DNA of 48,701 bases from Lacticaseibacillus daqingensis (GCF_003946115.1 NZ_RHOH01000015.1:1-48701); one strand, 5' to 3'. Counted from the stretch's first letter, positions 7,266 through 16,219 are shown. Translations and numbers: made by a program. The notes: generated by a model from the letters alone, not told the origin.

Positions 7266-7394
7266 CAGTCAGTGCCACTTCCAGCTCCGGCGGGTGGCGG
7301 CGTGCGTGCCAGCGCTGCTCGCACGCTGCTGGAGGAAGCGTAGCGACCGGAAGCATTGGCTCGCCACCCGCCTCCACCTCCAGTGTCACTGGCT
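7266..7394 (+). repeat. Large imperfect palindrome behind livF
   Basis: The outer arms CAGTCAGTGCCACT and the complement of AGTGTCACTGGCTG face each other. Inside them GGCGGGTGGCG faces CGCCACCCGCC. A nested GCGTGCG/CGCACGC hairpin sits off-centre. It encodes no plausible protein and is a different family from the CCAGAGCG repeats. It may be a mobile palindromic element or an RNA structure at the end of the liv transcript. Confidence 0.65.
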
Positions 7395-7527
7395 GAACCT
7401 CCGTCCTCTGATTGTGAATAACTCAGCCACTCAGAGCCATCGCAATGTGAGCGAATCGGCAGTTATTGAAAGAAGCGCGACGTAGCTTTTTGAAGTAGAT
7501 TCTAAGGCGATCCGCCCGCAATACCCC

Positions 7528-7575
7528 AAACCACCTCAGCGAATGAGAAGTCTCTCATTCACTGGGGTGGTTTTT
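7528..7575 (+). terminator. Terminator downstream of the liv operon
   Basis: AAACCACCTCAG pairs with CTGGGGTGGTTT around an inner GAATGAGA/TCTCATTC stem, followed by TTTTT. It is the first convincing terminator after livF. Confidence 0.85.
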
Positions 7576-7646
7576 GCGTCCGCGGCGCGTGCGACCCGCT
7601 AGTGCCGGTGTGTCTTGACCACTGTGTCACCGATTTTGCACATTTT

Positions 7647-7664
7647 TAAGCGAAAGTGCTTACA
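7647..7664 (+). promoter_or_regulatory. Putative operator (cre-like) of the deo operon
   Basis: TAAGC and GCTTA form an inverted repeat spaced by six bases (7647-7662). On the opposite strand TGTAAGCACTTTCG fits the CcpA cre consensus with two mismatches. A -10-like TAAGAT follows about 40 bases downstream (around 7705). CcpA control of deoxynucleoside catabolism is known in other Firmicutes. Confidence 0.45.
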
Positions 7665-7744
7665 TTTGCGGTGTTGCCCACTTTTGTCCCATTGGTTAAC
7701 ATGGTAAGATTGTTGTAGAACCGAAAATTAGAGAGGGGTATTTC

Positions 7745-8407
7745 ATGGACAAGCCATTAGCGAAGTACATCGACCACACACTGTTGAAGCCGGAGGCCAC
7801 ACAGGATCAGATCGATGCGATCTTTGAAGAAGCGAAGCAGTACGATTTTGCCAGTGTGTGCATCAACCCATACTGGGTGGCACGCGCCAAGGCGGCGCTG
7901 GCCGGCACGGATGTGAACGTCTGCACCGTCATTGGCTTCCCGCTGGGGGCCAACACGACGCAGGTCAAGGTTTATGAAGCGGGTCTGGCCATCGATGAAG
8001 GCGCCAAGGAAGTTGACATGGTGATCAACGTTGGCGAGCTGAAGGCCAAGCACAACGACCAGGTCAAGGCTGACATCCAGGCGGTGGCCGAAGCGGCCCA
8101 CGCCAAGGGGGCACTGTTGAAGGTGATCATCGAGTGCGTCCTGTTGTCAGACGAGGAAAAAGTGCGCGCCTGCGAGCTGTCTGAAGCGGCTGGGGCAGAC
8201 TTCGTGAAAACCTCGACCGGCTTTGCTGGCGGCGGCGCAACGGTGCACGATGTGGCCCTGATGCGGCAAACCGTTGGCGATCGGCTGGGGGTCAAGGCCT
8301 CCGGTGGCATTCACAACTACCAAGACGCGATGGCACTGATCGAAGCCGGAGCTTCCCGCCTCGGGGCGAGTGCCGGTGTGGCGATCATGAAGGAGGCGCA
8401 GGCGTAA
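7745..8407 (+). CDS. deoC: Deoxyribose-phosphate aldolase
   Basis: A 220-residue DeoC. It cleaves 2-deoxyribose-5-phosphate to glyceraldehyde-3-phosphate and acetaldehyde in the last step of deoxynucleoside catabolism. The Schiff-base lysine is Lys155 in VKTSTGF, and the second active-site lysine is Lys184 in VKASGGI. The N-terminal [11 protein letters not shown] and VIGFPLGAN motifs are typical. AGAGAGGGG provides the ribosome-binding site. Its stop codon overlaps the first base of deoB, so the genes are coupled. Length matches the short Gram-positive form. Confidence 0.96.
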   Translation: MDKPLAKYIDHTLLKPEATQDQIDAIFEEAKQYDFASVCINPYWVARAKAALAGTDVNVCTVIGFPLGANTTQVKVYEAGLAIDEGAKEVDMVINVGELKAKHNDQVKADIQAVAEAAHAKGALLKVIIECVLLSDEEKVRACELSEAAGADFVKTSTGFAGGGATVHDVALMRQTVGDRLGVKASGGIHNYQDAMALIEAGASRLGASAGVAIMKEAQA

Positions 8408-9600
8408 TGGCAAAGTTCAAGCGCATTATCGGCATCGTCACGGATTCCATCGGGATCGGTGAGGCGCCGGACGCCGCCAAGTACAACGACACAGGCGCCG
8501 ACACGCTCGGCCACATTGGGGCGCACTTCAACGGGGCCTTGCACCTGCCGAACTGGCAGCGCCTCGGCCTGGGCAACATCGCGCGCGACACCCCGATCCA
8601 GGGCGTTGAGCCGATCGATGCCCCGATCGGCTATTTTGGCAAAATGTACGAGATCTCTGCCGGCAAGGACAGCATGGACGGGCACTGGGAAATGATGGGC
8701 CTGCCGGTCACCGAACCGCTCGGCTTTTTCCCCAACGGTTTCCCGGATGTGCTGATCAAGCAACTTGAGGACTTCTCCGGGCGCCAGGTGATCGTTAACC
8801 TGCCGTACTCCGGCACGGAAGTCATCGAAAAGTACGGGGAGGAGCAGCTCAAAACCGGTGCCTTGATCGTCTACACCAGTGGCGACTCCGTGCTCCAGAT
8901 CGCGGCGAACACCGCCGTGATCCCCCTGGCGGAACTCTACAAGATCTGTGAGTACGCTCGCAGCATCACCACCGACCAGCCGTACCGCATCGGGCGCGTG
9001 ATCGCGCGGCCGTTCGTTGGCGACTCCGCGGCGACGTTCACGCGCACCAGCGACCGCCACGACTATGCGCTGATGCCCAACGCCCCAACCGACCTCGACC
9101 GCCTGCAGGCTGCTGGCGTGGCGACGTATGGGATCGGCAAGATCAACGACATTTTCTCCGGTCAGGGGCTGGATGACGGCGTGCACACCACCAGCAACGT
9201 GGACGGGATGAATCAAACCATCGAAGCGGTCAAGAGTGACCGCGATGGCTTCATCTTCACCAACCTGGTCGACTTTGACGCCATGTACGGCCACCGCCGC
9301 AACGCGCAAGGCGACGGCGAGGCGCTGATGACGTTTGACCGCCAGTTGGGCGAACTGCTGGACGTGATGCGCCCAGACGACCTGCTGATGATCACGTCGG
9401 ACCACGGCAACGACCCGGGCTTCACCGGCACCGACCACACGCGCGAGTACGTGCCGATGGTGGTGTACAGCAAGCAGCTGCCGGGCAACGGCGACCTGGG
9501 TGTGATGTCCCCATTCTCTGATATGGGCGCCACCATCCTCGACAACTTCGGCGTGACCGGCAACGGTGTCGGTCACAGTTTTCTCGCCAAGCTCAAGTAA
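8407..9600 (+). CDS. deoB: Phosphopentomutase
   Basis: A 397-residue DeoB of the alkaline-phosphatase superfamily. It interconverts (deoxy)ribose-1-phosphate and -5-phosphate, feeding DeoC. Metal ligands are visible in [13 protein letters not shown] at the N-terminus and in SDHGNDP with TDHTREYVP near the C-terminus. The motif [13 protein letters not shown] contains the phosphorylated threonine/serine region of the family. It starts at an ATG sharing one base with the deoC stop. A 20-base gap with a GGAGG leads to deoD, giving a compact deoCBD operon. Confidence 0.96.
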   Translation: MAKFKRIIGIVTDSIGIGEAPDAAKYNDTGADTLGHIGAHFNGALHLPNWQRLGLGNIARDTPIQGVEPIDAPIGYFGKMYEISAGKDSMDGHWEMMGLPVTEPLGFFPNGFPDVLIKQLEDFSGRQVIVNLPYSGTEVIEKYGEEQLKTGALIVYTSGDSVLQIAANTAVIPLAELYKICEYARSITTDQPYRIGRVIARPFVGDSAATFTRTSDRHDYALMPNAPTDLDRLQAAGVATYGIGKINDIFSGQGLDDGVHTTSNVDGMNQTIEAVKSDRDGFIFTNLVDFDAMYGHRRNAQGDGEALMTFDRQLGELLDVMRPDDLLMITSDHGNDPGFTGTDHTREYVPMVVYSKQLPGNGDLGVMSPFSDMGATILDNFGVTGNGVGHSFLAKLK

Positions 9601-9620
9601 TCAACTTCAAGGAGGCCAAT

Positions 9621-10328
9621 ATGAGTACTCACATTGATGCACCCGTCGGCGCGATCGCCGATGTCGTTTTGCTCCCCGGGGATCCGCTGCGTGCCAAGTA
9701 CATCGCGGAGACCTTCTTTGACGATCCCGTGCGCTATAACACCGTGCGCAACGCGTTCGGCTACACCGGCACCTACCAGGGTCGCCGGGTGTCCGTGCAG
9801 GCCACGGGGATGGGCATTCCGTCCATCAGCATCTACATCTCCGAGCTGATGCAGGACTACGGCGTCAAGACGCTGATCCGCGTCGGCACCGCCGGCGGCC
9901 TCGGCCCGGATGTGCACGTGCGCGACGTCGTGCTGGCGCAGGGGTCCAGCACCGACTCTAGCATTCTGCTGAACACGTTTGGGGCCGGGCTGTACTATGC
10001 GCCGCTGGCCGATTACGGGCTGCTGCACGAAGCCGCCGAGATCGCCGCGGCCAAAGGGGTGACCACCCATGTCGGCAACGTGCTCGGGGAAGATCGCTTC
10101 TATAATGATGAGCTCGACCGCGAGAAGTTGATCGACTACGGCATCCTCGCCAGCGAAATGGAAACACCGGCGCTGTACCTGCTGGCCGCCAAGCACCACC
10201 GGCGCGCGCTGTCCGTTTTGACCGTGTCCAACCACATCATCACTGGTGAGGAAACCACGGCGCAGGAGCGGCAGACCAGCTTCAACGACATGATCGAGAT
10301 CGCGCTGGGCGTCGCCAAACGCGTGTAA
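9621..10328 (+). CDS. deoD: Purine-nucleoside phosphorylase, DeoD type
   Basis: A 235-residue hexameric-type purine nucleoside phosphorylase. It splits purine (deoxy)nucleosides with phosphate into base and (deoxy)ribose-1-phosphate, which DeoB and DeoC then process. Family motifs: [16 protein letters not shown] (phosphate loop), [22 protein letters not shown], and [11 protein letters not shown] where the ribose-binding Glu-Met-Glu lies. AAGGAGG precedes ATG 9621. No nucleoside transporter or DeoR repressor is present in the operon. A strong terminator follows 16 bases after the stop. Confidence 0.96.
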   Translation: MSTHIDAPVGAIADVVLLPGDPLRAKYIAETFFDDPVRYNTVRNAFGYTGTYQGRRVSVQATGMGIPSISIYISELMQDYGVKTLIRVGTAGGLGPDVHVRDVVLAQGSSTDSSILLNTFGAGLYYAPLADYGLLHEAAEIAAAKGVTTHVGNVLGEDRFYNDELDREKLIDYGILASEMETPALYLLAAKHHRRALSVLTVSNHIITGEETTAQERQTSFNDMIEIALGVAKRV

Positions 10329-10344
10329 CATAAATGAAAAATAA

Positions 10345-10384
10345 CGGTCGTGGACGCCTTGAGGCGCGCCACGACCGCTTTTTT
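10345..10384 (+). terminator. Terminator of the deo operon
   Basis: CGGTCGTGG (10345-10353) pairs with CCACGACCG (10369-10377), with an inner CGCC/GGCG stem, followed by CTTTTTT. Confidence 0.92.
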
Positions 10385-10462
10385 ATTGTTAGGGCGCACG
10401 AACTTGGACAGGGGCAAACGTGCTTTCCCGTGCAAAAAAAAAGTCAGGGTGTTAATCTAAAC

Positions 10463-10491
10463 TTAAGTCTTTAAGAATCGATAAATATAAT
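10463..10491 (+). promoter_or_regulatory. Promoter of the NlpC/P60 gene
   Basis: TTAAGT (10463-10468), a 17-base spacer and a consensus TATAAT (10486-10491), about 40 bases upstream of the start codon in a locally A+T-rich gap. Confidence 0.7.
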
Positions 10492-10532
10492 TACAAAAGT
10501 GACAAGGAAACCCGATGGGAGGATTTACACGT

Positions 10533-12020
10533 ATGGGAAAGACGACTAAGGCACTCGCATTGACCGCAGGGATCGCCGGCGCAGCCGGGTTCGCTGCACT
10601 GACGGCCACGCCAGACCAAGTCAGTGCGTCCACCGGCACGGTCACCTATCAGGAAGGGGCCACCACTGTTTGGCAGACGCCAGCCTTCAACCAGGTGAAG
10701 CGCTACGTTCTCTACAACCAACAAATCGAGATCCTCGGCCAAAAAACGGTCAACGGCACGGTGTGGTACCAGATCGGGGCCAACGAGTGGATCCCAGAGA
10801 TTTATCTGCAAGTTGCCGGGACCCCTGCGGCAACCGCCAGCGCGACCCCAGTGACCCAAGCGGCCGCTGCCAGTGCGAGCTCCCAGGCGGGGAACTTCAA
10901 CCTGACCGTGACCTATCAGGGTGGTGCCACCACCGTGTGGACGGGCACCAGTTACAGCGCGCCAACCGGTCGCTACCTGACCACCGGCCAGACGGTGAGC
11001 GCCGTGGCCAAAACCGTCAGTGGCGGCGAAACCTGGTACAAGCTGAGCAACGGCGGCTATGTGCCTGCCCGCTTTGCGCGTGAAACCGGTGCGGCCGTCG
11101 CGACGACCCCAGCGGCCACCACGACGCCAGTGGCAACGCCGGCCCAGACCCCGGCTGCGACCACCCCGGCCCCAGCTGTGACGGCCCCGGCCGAGTCGGC
11201 CGCACCACAAACGCCAAGCACCCCAGCGCAGACGCCAGCCGCAACACCGACCACGAATACGCCAGCGCAGTCGACGCCAAGCACCACGACCCCGGTTGCC
11301 AGCACGCCGGCCGTCACCAGCGGGAGCTACAGCTTGACCATCACCAACCCGGGCAACGTGGTCACCGTTTGGACCACGCCGGCCTACAGCAAGGCCAACG
11401 GCACCTACCTCGCTAACGGCGCTCAAGTGACTGCGAACGGTAGCGTTGTCGTTGCAGACGAAACGTGGTACCAGCTGACCACCGGTGGCTTTGTTCCGGC
11501 TCAGTTTGCTAAGACTGGGACGACCAGCACGCCGGCCCCGGCCCCAAGCACCTCGACGTCTAACAGCGGGGCAACCACCGGCACGACCACCACGCCGACG
11601 CCAGCGCCAAGCACCAGCACACCGGCGCCTGCCCCAAGTACCAGCACGAGTACCGACCGGGCCGCTAAGGTCCAGGCAGTGATCAACCTGGCGATGAGCC
11701 TGCGTGGCACGCCTTACGTCTTTGGTAGCAGCTCGCTGAGCGGGTTTGACTGCTCCGGGTTCGTGAAGTACGTCATGGCGCACGCTGCCGGGCTGGACTT
11801 GTTGCGCACTTCGGCACAACAGGCAACGCAAGGCACCCGGATCGCGACGTCTCAGGCGCAACCTGGGGACCTGTACTTCTGGGCTAACAGCACCGGCGTT
11901 TACCACGTCGGCATTGCGCTGGGCAACGGCCAGTACATTGCGGCGCCAAAGCCTGGCGATGTCGTGAAGACAGGGTCCACCCAGTACTTCCAGCCATCCT
12001 TTGCCACACGCGTCCTTTAA
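10533..12020 (+). CDS. Secreted NlpC/P60 cell-wall endopeptidase with three SH3-like repeats
   Basis: A 495-residue exported protein. A signal peptide (KTTKALALTAGIAGAAGFAA) ends near a VSAS site. Three related modules of about 60 residues follow, sharing TVW, a GxYL-like stretch and a WYQ/WYK...FVPA ending. They look like bacterial SH3/SLAP-type wall-binding repeats. Linkers rich in Thr, Pro, Ala and Ser separate them. The C-terminal 120 residues are an NlpC/P60 domain with Cys407 in FDCSGF and His458 in YHVGIALG, so it is expected to cleave the stem peptide of peptidoglycan. ATG 10533 follows GGGAGG (10517-10522). An in-frame ATG at 10515 with AAGGAAA is an alternative that adds six residues. 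It is monocistronic between its own promoter and terminator. Confidence 0.9.
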   Translation: MGKTTKALALTAGIAGAAGFAALTATPDQVSASTGTVTYQEGATTVWQTPAFNQVKRYVLYNQQIEILGQKTVNGTVWYQIGANEWIPEIYLQVAGTPAATASATPVTQAAAASASSQAGNFNLTVTYQGGATTVWTGTSYSAPTGRYLTTGQTVSAVAKTVSGGETWYKLSNGGYVPARFARETGAAVATTPAATTTPVATPAQTPAATTPAPAVTAPAESAAPQTPSTPAQTPAATPTTNTPAQSTPSTTTPVASTPAVTSGSYSLTITNPGNVVTVWTTPAYSKANGTYLANGAQVTANGSVVVADETWYQLTTGGFVPAQFAKTGTTSTPAPAPSTSTSNSGATTGTTTTPTPAPSTSTPAPAPSTSTSTDRAAKVQAVINLAMSLRGTPYVFGSSSLSGFDCSGFVKYVMAHAAGLDLLRTSAQQATQGTRIATSQAQPGDLYFWANSTGVYHVGIALGNGQYIAAPKPGDVVKTGSTQYFQPSFATRVL

Positions 12021-12035
12021 TTTCAGACCAAAAAC

Positions 12036-12071
12036 AACCGGTTCTCCCGCATTGGGGGGAACCGGTTTTTG
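12036..12071. terminator. Bidirectional terminator between convergent genes
   Basis: AACCGGTTCTCCC pairs with GGGGGGAACCGGTT. T follows on the plus strand, and an A-run precedes it that reads as T on the minus strand. It separates the NlpC/P60 gene from the convergent helicase cassette. Confidence 0.9.
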
Positions 12072-12099
12072 CGTTCGGGGATGGTGCGGGGGCACCGTA

Positions 12100-12924
12100 T
12101 CAGGCCAGCCAGCGGCCCATGATGGTCAGCCAGTGTTGGAGCTGCAGCTTGCGCACCGTGCCCAGCCCCGGAAAGTGTCGCGTTGCCAGCAGGTCAAGCA
12201 GCGTTGTGGTGGCCGGCGTCGCGGCCTGGGGGTGCTCAGCTAGCCACGGGGCCAGCGGGGTGAGCGCCTCGAAGAACTTGGCTTGCGGCTCGGCGAAGTC
12301 GGCGTTGTTGACGGAGGTGAAGTGGCGAATGAACAGCGCGCCGCGGTCCGCAAACAGCAGGTGCAAGGCGATGGCACGCTGCGGGTAGCCGTGTTCTGAG
12401 TACTGGCGGGTGCTCAGCGGGTAATCGGCCAGCCCGACGCCGGGCTGCAGGGCCAGCGGGTACTGGTAGAACTCGGTTTGCACGCTGGCGTAGTCCTCGG
12501 TGCGCGCACGGGTCGGCAGGTGGTCGGTCAGGTAGATGGCCTGAGGGTGGGCAACGCGGCGAAAACGCGCCGCCGCAGGCACGATCACGCGCTGCGTGGG
12601 GGGTAGCTGCCGCAACTGGGCCACGGTTTGCACCAGCTGCAACGGGGCGGGCTGGGGGTCAAACCAGCGGGCCGGCTGCACCCAGTCGTCATAGGTGATG
12701 GTGGCCTGCGGTGCCGCCAGCAGCCCATACTGGCCCACTGCGGGGTTTTGGATGACGAACAGCGGATGATGCGCCTTGCTGAACGCCGCCACGCAGCGAG
12801 CCAAACTGGGCGTATCCTTGACCGGTTCGATGACGGGGATGATGGTGGGGGCCAGCTGCTTCACCAGCTGGGTCAGCGCCAGCAGGTCGTACTGACGGCC
12901 ACGGATCAGCGGGTAGTAGTTCAT
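12100..12924 (-). CDS. sce7725-family-like protein of unknown function
   Basis: A 274-residue protein that starts MNYYPLIRGRQYDLLALTQL. This opening resembles the uncharacterised sce7725 family, which begins with a Tyr-x-Pro-x-x-Arg-Gly-Lys/Arg-Gln pattern; the assignment is from memory and not from a search. It is soluble, has no signal peptide or membrane helix, and is rich in Gln, Ala and Leu. Conserved-looking parts are IIPVIEPVKDTPSL, FVIQNPAVGQYG and LHLLFADRGALFIRHFTSVNNAD. It is the third gene of a minus-strand cassette, and its ATG overlaps the stop of the nuclease-like gene by four bases. sce7725 genes are known to sit beside small nuclease-like genes, which fits this context. No catalytic residues can be named. 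Confidence 0.6.
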   Translation of the reverse strand: MNYYPLIRGRQYDLLALTQLVKQLAPTIIPVIEPVKDTPSLARCVAAFSKAHHPLFVIQNPAVGQYGLLAAPQATITYDDWVQPARWFDPQPAPLQLVQTVAQLRQLPPTQRVIVPAAARFRRVAHPQAIYLTDHLPTRARTEDYASVQTEFYQYPLALQPGVGLADYPLSTRQYSEHGYPQRAIALHLLFADRGALFIRHFTSVNNADFAEPQAKFFEALTPLAPWLAEHPQAATPATTTLLDLLATRHFPGLGTVRKLQLQHWLTIMGRWLA

Positions 12925-13592
12925 CGGCCGGCCGCCTGGCGCTTGTAGGCGGCGAGCTCCTCGACCAGCGCGTCCACCTCTTCTTGAAGGGTCGCGACCG
13001 CAGTGGCGGTCATCGTGTCGGCGAAGCGGTCGTAGAGGTTGGCCTCGGGGTCGTACACGCGGTACTCGGCTGTGCGCCGACGCAGCTCGCGCAGTAGGGC
13101 CTCATCGCTGAACCCGCCCAAGCCACGCTCGACCTGCTTGGCCTTTTGGACTTCGCGGTTGAGACTGGCCAAAAAGCGCGTCATCAGCGCGGCCTCCGGC
13201 ACCTGCAGGGCCTGACGCCGCGCCGGCTTGGCGATCGTCAGCTGGCCCGGCAGCGGAATGGGGGTCAGGCTGGCCGCCACGCGCGCGGCATCGAACGCCT
13301 GGTAGACCATGACGCCGATGCCGGCGGGGATCTCCGCCTGAACGCTGGCGTACAGCTTGGCCGGCAGCACGAAGTAGTTGTAGTGGCCGATGAAGCTCAG
13401 CTTGGCCTTGCTGTGAAAATCGCTTTTGGTCACCTTCAGCTCAAAGCAGCGCCACGTGTCGCCTTGGCGCACGAGCGTGTCCACGATGCCCAGGTCGTCT
13501 GGCATCGTCACCTCCTCCACGGCGATCGCGCCCTGCTCCTCCCAGTAGGCGTACAGGGTTTTCTCTAAGTCCAGGGTCAGGTCAGTTTTCAT
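12921..13592 (-). CDS. PD-(D/E)XK nuclease-like protein (MmcB/phage type)
   Basis: A 223-residue protein whose N-terminal half looks like a small restriction-endonuclease fold. Asp38 in LGIVDTLV and Glu51-Leu52-Lys53 in FELKVTKSDFH make a D...ExK arrangement. The following SKAKLSFIGHYNYFVLPAKLY is a pattern I know from phage and MmcB-like DNA-repair proteins. The C-terminal half is helical and charged, with a probable coiled coil (about 185-218). It overlaps both neighbours: 11 bases with the helicase upstream and four with the sce7725-like gene downstream, so all three are co-translated. DNA cleavage or repair alongside the helicase is the inferred role. Target and partners are unknown. Confidence 0.68.
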   Translation of the reverse strand: MKTDLTLDLEKTLYAYWEEQGAIAVEEVTMPDDLGIVDTLVRQGDTWRCFELKVTKSDFHSKAKLSFIGHYNYFVLPAKLYASVQAEIPAGIGVMVYQAFDAARVAASLTPIPLPGQLTIAKPARRQALQVPEAALMTRFLASLNREVQKAKQVERGLGGFSDEALLRELRRRTAEYRVYDPEANLYDRFADTMTATAVATLQEEVDALVEELAAYKRQAAGR

Positions 13593-15954
13593 GCGGATGC
13601 GCCTCCCAAAAGTCGGTGAGTTGTGCGGCCAGGTCGTCGATGCCCCGGCTGACCGTGGCGTGCGCCCAGTGCGGCGGAAACAGGCTGGCGTAGCGCGGCT
13701 GGGCGAACCGCGCGTCCATCAGCAGGATGACGCCGCAGTCGTTGGCGCCGCGAATGACGCGCCCGCCCGCCTGCAGCACATTGTTGAAGCCGGGCAGCTG
13801 GTAGGCGTACGCGAACCCGTCCTTGGCCTGCGCGTCAAAGTAGGCGCGCAGGCGGTCGGTTTCTGGGTTGAGCCCCGGCAGGCCGACCGAGATGATGGCC
13901 ACGCCGATCAGCTGGGTGCCGCCCAGGTCGATGCCCTCGGCAAAAATGCCGCCAAGCACCGCAAACCCCAGCACCGGGGCGGCATTCGCGGTGAAGCGAG
14001 CCAAAAAGGCGGCGCGGTCTTCCGCAGTCATCTCGCTGGTTTGGGCACAGGTCGGCTGCTCGGGTGCCGCGGCGCGAAAGGCCGCCAGCACCGTGGCCAT
14101 GTACGCGTGCGACGGCAGGAACACGAGGTAGTGGCCGGGCCGCGTCGTCACCATCAGCAGCAGGCTGGCCACGATCTGCGGTAGCGTCTGTGTGCGCATG
14201 CGGTACGTCGGCGTGATGTCCTGCGTCACCGTCACCAGCAGGTTCTCGGCCGGAAACGGCGAGCGGAGCCGGTACGCAAGGCTGTTGGCGGCGCCGCCCA
14301 GAATGTCCTGATAGTACGGCAGCGGCGACATCGTGGCCGAAAACAGCACCGCCCCGCGGCCCTTGGCCATGCAGGCGTCCATGAACGCGCTGGGGTCCAG
14401 GCACAGCTGCTTGAGCGTCACCTGACCGGCTTCGATCGCGATCTCCGTCTCGTACGCGTCATTGTACAGCTCGGCGATGCGCAGGTAGCTGGTCGCGTCA
14501 AAAAAAACCGGCAGCACCGCGTCTACCACCGTTTGGTCGCGCGTGTCCGGCGGCTCGCCCAGCCAGTCGTGCACCGCCCCGGTGAAGCGCTCGACCGCCT
14601 GAATGAACGGCTCGACCGCCGCGGCCTGAAAAGTCAACGGCGCCGAATCGACGCTCAGCGCCACCGTGTCAAAGGCGGTGATCAGCTGGGTGACCGTCCG
14701 CTTGACGGCCGAGAGGGTACCACCCTTGTGCGGCGCGAGTGCGGTTTTGAGCGCGACAAAGGCCGAGTCAGCCAGTTCGGCCGAGTACATCGCCCGCGCC
14801 CGCGACACCAGGTTGTGCGCCTCGTCGACCAGAAAGAAGTTGCCGTCATCCGGCGCGGCAAAGAAGCGCTGCAAGTACACCGCCGGGTCGAACAGGTAGT
14901 TGTAATCGCAGATGATGACATCGCAAAACAGCGACGCGTCCAGCGAAAACTCAAAGGGGTCCAGCGTGTGCTTTTGCGCGTACTGCTCGATCACCGCGCG
15001 CGTCAGCTGGTTTTCGTGCCCCAGCAGGTCTTCCAGCGCCGGCCGCAGCCGGTCGTAGTAGCCCAGCATGTACGGGTTTTGGGTCGGGTCGTCCGGCTCC
15101 GAGTCAAAACGGATCGTGTCCTTGGCCGTCAGGGTGATGGACTTGGCCACCAGCCCCTTCGTGGCCAACAGCGCCATGGCCTGCTCCGCCACGCCGCGCG
15201 TGCTTTGCTTGGCCGTCAGGTAAAACGCGCGGTCGATCAGGCCCGTGCCCATCGCCTGTACCGTGGGAAACAGGGTGGAAATCGTTTTGCCGGTGCCGGT
15301 CGGGGCCTCGACAAACAGGCGGGTGCTCGCTGCAATGGTTTTGTACACCGCCACCGCTAGCTCCCGCTGCCCGGCGCGGTAGGCCGGGAAGGGGAAAGTC
15401 AGCGCGGCGATGGACGCGTTGCGCGCGGCGACAATGTCCGAGCGCAGCTTCAGCCAGGCTGCCCACTCATGGCAGAGGTCCTCGAAAAACAGCGCGAGGT
15501 CCGCCGCGCTTTGCACCTCCGTGAAGCGCGTCAGCTCATCCGTGTCCGTCTGGTAGTACAGCAAGTCGAGCTCGACCTCCGGCAAGTCGCGCGCGACGCA
15601 CAAAAAATGGCCGTACACGCGCGCCTGCGCCCAGTAGCGGTCTTTCGTGTTCGGCGTGACCGCCGCCCAGTCGCGGGCGCTGGTTTTGATCTCCTCGATC
15701 ACCGTCAGGTCGTGGCTCGTGTCGATGCCATCGGCTCGGCCGTCCACCGTGTAGTCGGTGCCGTTTACCGTCACGGTTTGGGCCAGGTAGACTTCTTTTT
15801 CATAGTGGTCGTGGTGGCTGGCCTGCAGCCGCCGGTGGATCTGGCCGCCGAGCAGCGCCGTGTTGTTCGACGCCGTGGTGGTGGGGTCTAAGTCCCCGGA
15901 GCGGACCACGAGCTCGACCAGCTCGCGGATCCCAATACGATGTGTGGTGGACAT
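13582..15954 (-). CDS. XPD/DinG-like DNA helicase with N-terminal PD-(D/E)XK domain
   Basis: A 790-residue superfamily 2 helicase. Residues 1 to about 170 form a RecB/Cas4-like nuclease domain: His40, Asp75 in GRADGID, and Glu88-x-Lys90 in EEIKTS. The helicase part has Walker A APTGTGKT (217-224), DEAH at 377-380, VLFSATMSPL (motif III region) and a C-terminal QAGGRVIRG (motif VI). In this family a four-Cys iron-sulphur cluster usually lies between Walker A and DEAH. Here the corresponding stretch (about 276-300) carries IRF and DDPTQNPYMLGYY with no cysteines, so the cluster appears lost. ATG 15954 follows GGAGG; the TTG twelve bases earlier is less likely. It leads a three-gene operon with two overlapping downstream genes. 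The role is probably DNA repair or defence. Confidence 0.85.
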   Translation of the reverse strand: MSTTHRIGIRELVELVVRSGDLDPTTTASNNTALLGGQIHRRLQASHHDHYEKEVYLAQTVTVNGTDYTVDGRADGIDTSHDLTVIEEIKTSARDWAAVTPNTKDRYWAQARVYGHFLCVARDLPEVELDLLYYQTDTDELTRFTEVQSAADLALFFEDLCHEWAAWLKLRSDIVAARNASIAALTFPFPAYRAGQRELAVAVYKTIAASTRLFVEAPTGTGKTISTLFPTVQAMGTGLIDRAFYLTAKQSTRGVAEQAMALLATKGLVAKSITLTAKDTIRFDSEPDDPTQNPYMLGYYDRLRPALEDLLGHENQLTRAVIEQYAQKHTLDPFEFSLDASLFCDVIICDYNYLFDPAVYLQRFFAAPDDGNFFLVDEAHNLVSRARAMYSAELADSAFVALKTALAPHKGGTLSAVKRTVTQLITAFDTVALSVDSAPLTFQAAAVEPFIQAVERFTGAVHDWLGEPPDTRDQTVVDAVLPVFFDATSYLRIAELYNDAYETEIAIEAGQVTLKQLCLDPSAFMDACMAKGRGAVLFSATMSPLPYYQDILGGAANSLAYRLRSPFPAENLLVTVTQDITPTYRMRTQTLPQIVASLLLMVTTRPGHYLVFLPSHAYMATVLAAFRAAAPEQPTCAQTSEMTAEDRAAFLARFTANAAPVLGFAVLGGIFAEGIDLGGTQLIGVAIISVGLPGLNPETDRLRAYFDAQAKDGFAYAYQLPGFNNVLQAGGRVIRGANDCGVILLMDARFAQPRYASLFPPHWAHATVSRGIDDLAAQLTDFWEAHPHEN

Positions 15955-15972
15955 AGTGACCTCCAAAGAAAA

Positions 15973-16095
15973 CCAGAGCAGAGCAAAGCGTACTTAGCAG
16001 GTCGGCTAGCCTAGCCAAGTCACTTGGGGCGCATTTGGCCCCGAGTGACTTGGCGTAGCTAGATGCACCTGCGTTGCTTTGCATAGCTCGACGAA
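15973..16095 (+). repeat. Palindromic repeat (copy 3)
   Basis: Starts CCAGAGCA and ends GCTCGACGAA like the copies near 2 kb. Its core is AAGCGTACTTAGCAGGTCGG facing GCACCTGCGTTGCTTTGC, with an inner CCAAGTCACTTGGGGC/GCCCCGAGTGACTTGG hairpin. Confidence 0.8.
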
Positions 16096-16097
16096 GA

Positions 16098-16162
16098 CCA
16101 GAGCGGAGTGGCGCGGTTATGAGGCTTAGACCGCACCCTCATGCGCCACGCAGCTCGACGAA
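16098..16162 (+). repeat. Palindromic repeat, short form (copy 4)
   Basis: CCAGAGCGGAGTGGCGCGG runs directly into a short core and out through ATGCGCCACG to GCTCGACGAA. It is a version of copies 1 and 6 that lacks the central 55-60 bases, leaving the GTGGCGC/GCGCCAC outer arms. Confidence 0.8.
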
Positions 16163-16219
16163 GAGCGGAAAGAAGTAAGCGAGGCAGAAAGTCCGTGGCC
16201 GAGATTACATGGTTATAAG

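Noticed and set aside
10491-12095. A 534-codon minus-strand frame opposite the NlpC/P60 gene
   Set aside because: The plus-strand gene has a signal peptide, repeats and an intact catalytic domain; the antisense product is Gly/Arg/Trp-rich nonsense.
14533-15360. A 275-codon plus-strand frame inside the helicase gene
   Set aside because: Antisense shadow of a well-supported helicase; the product is Arg/Gln/Val-rich with no recognisable motif.
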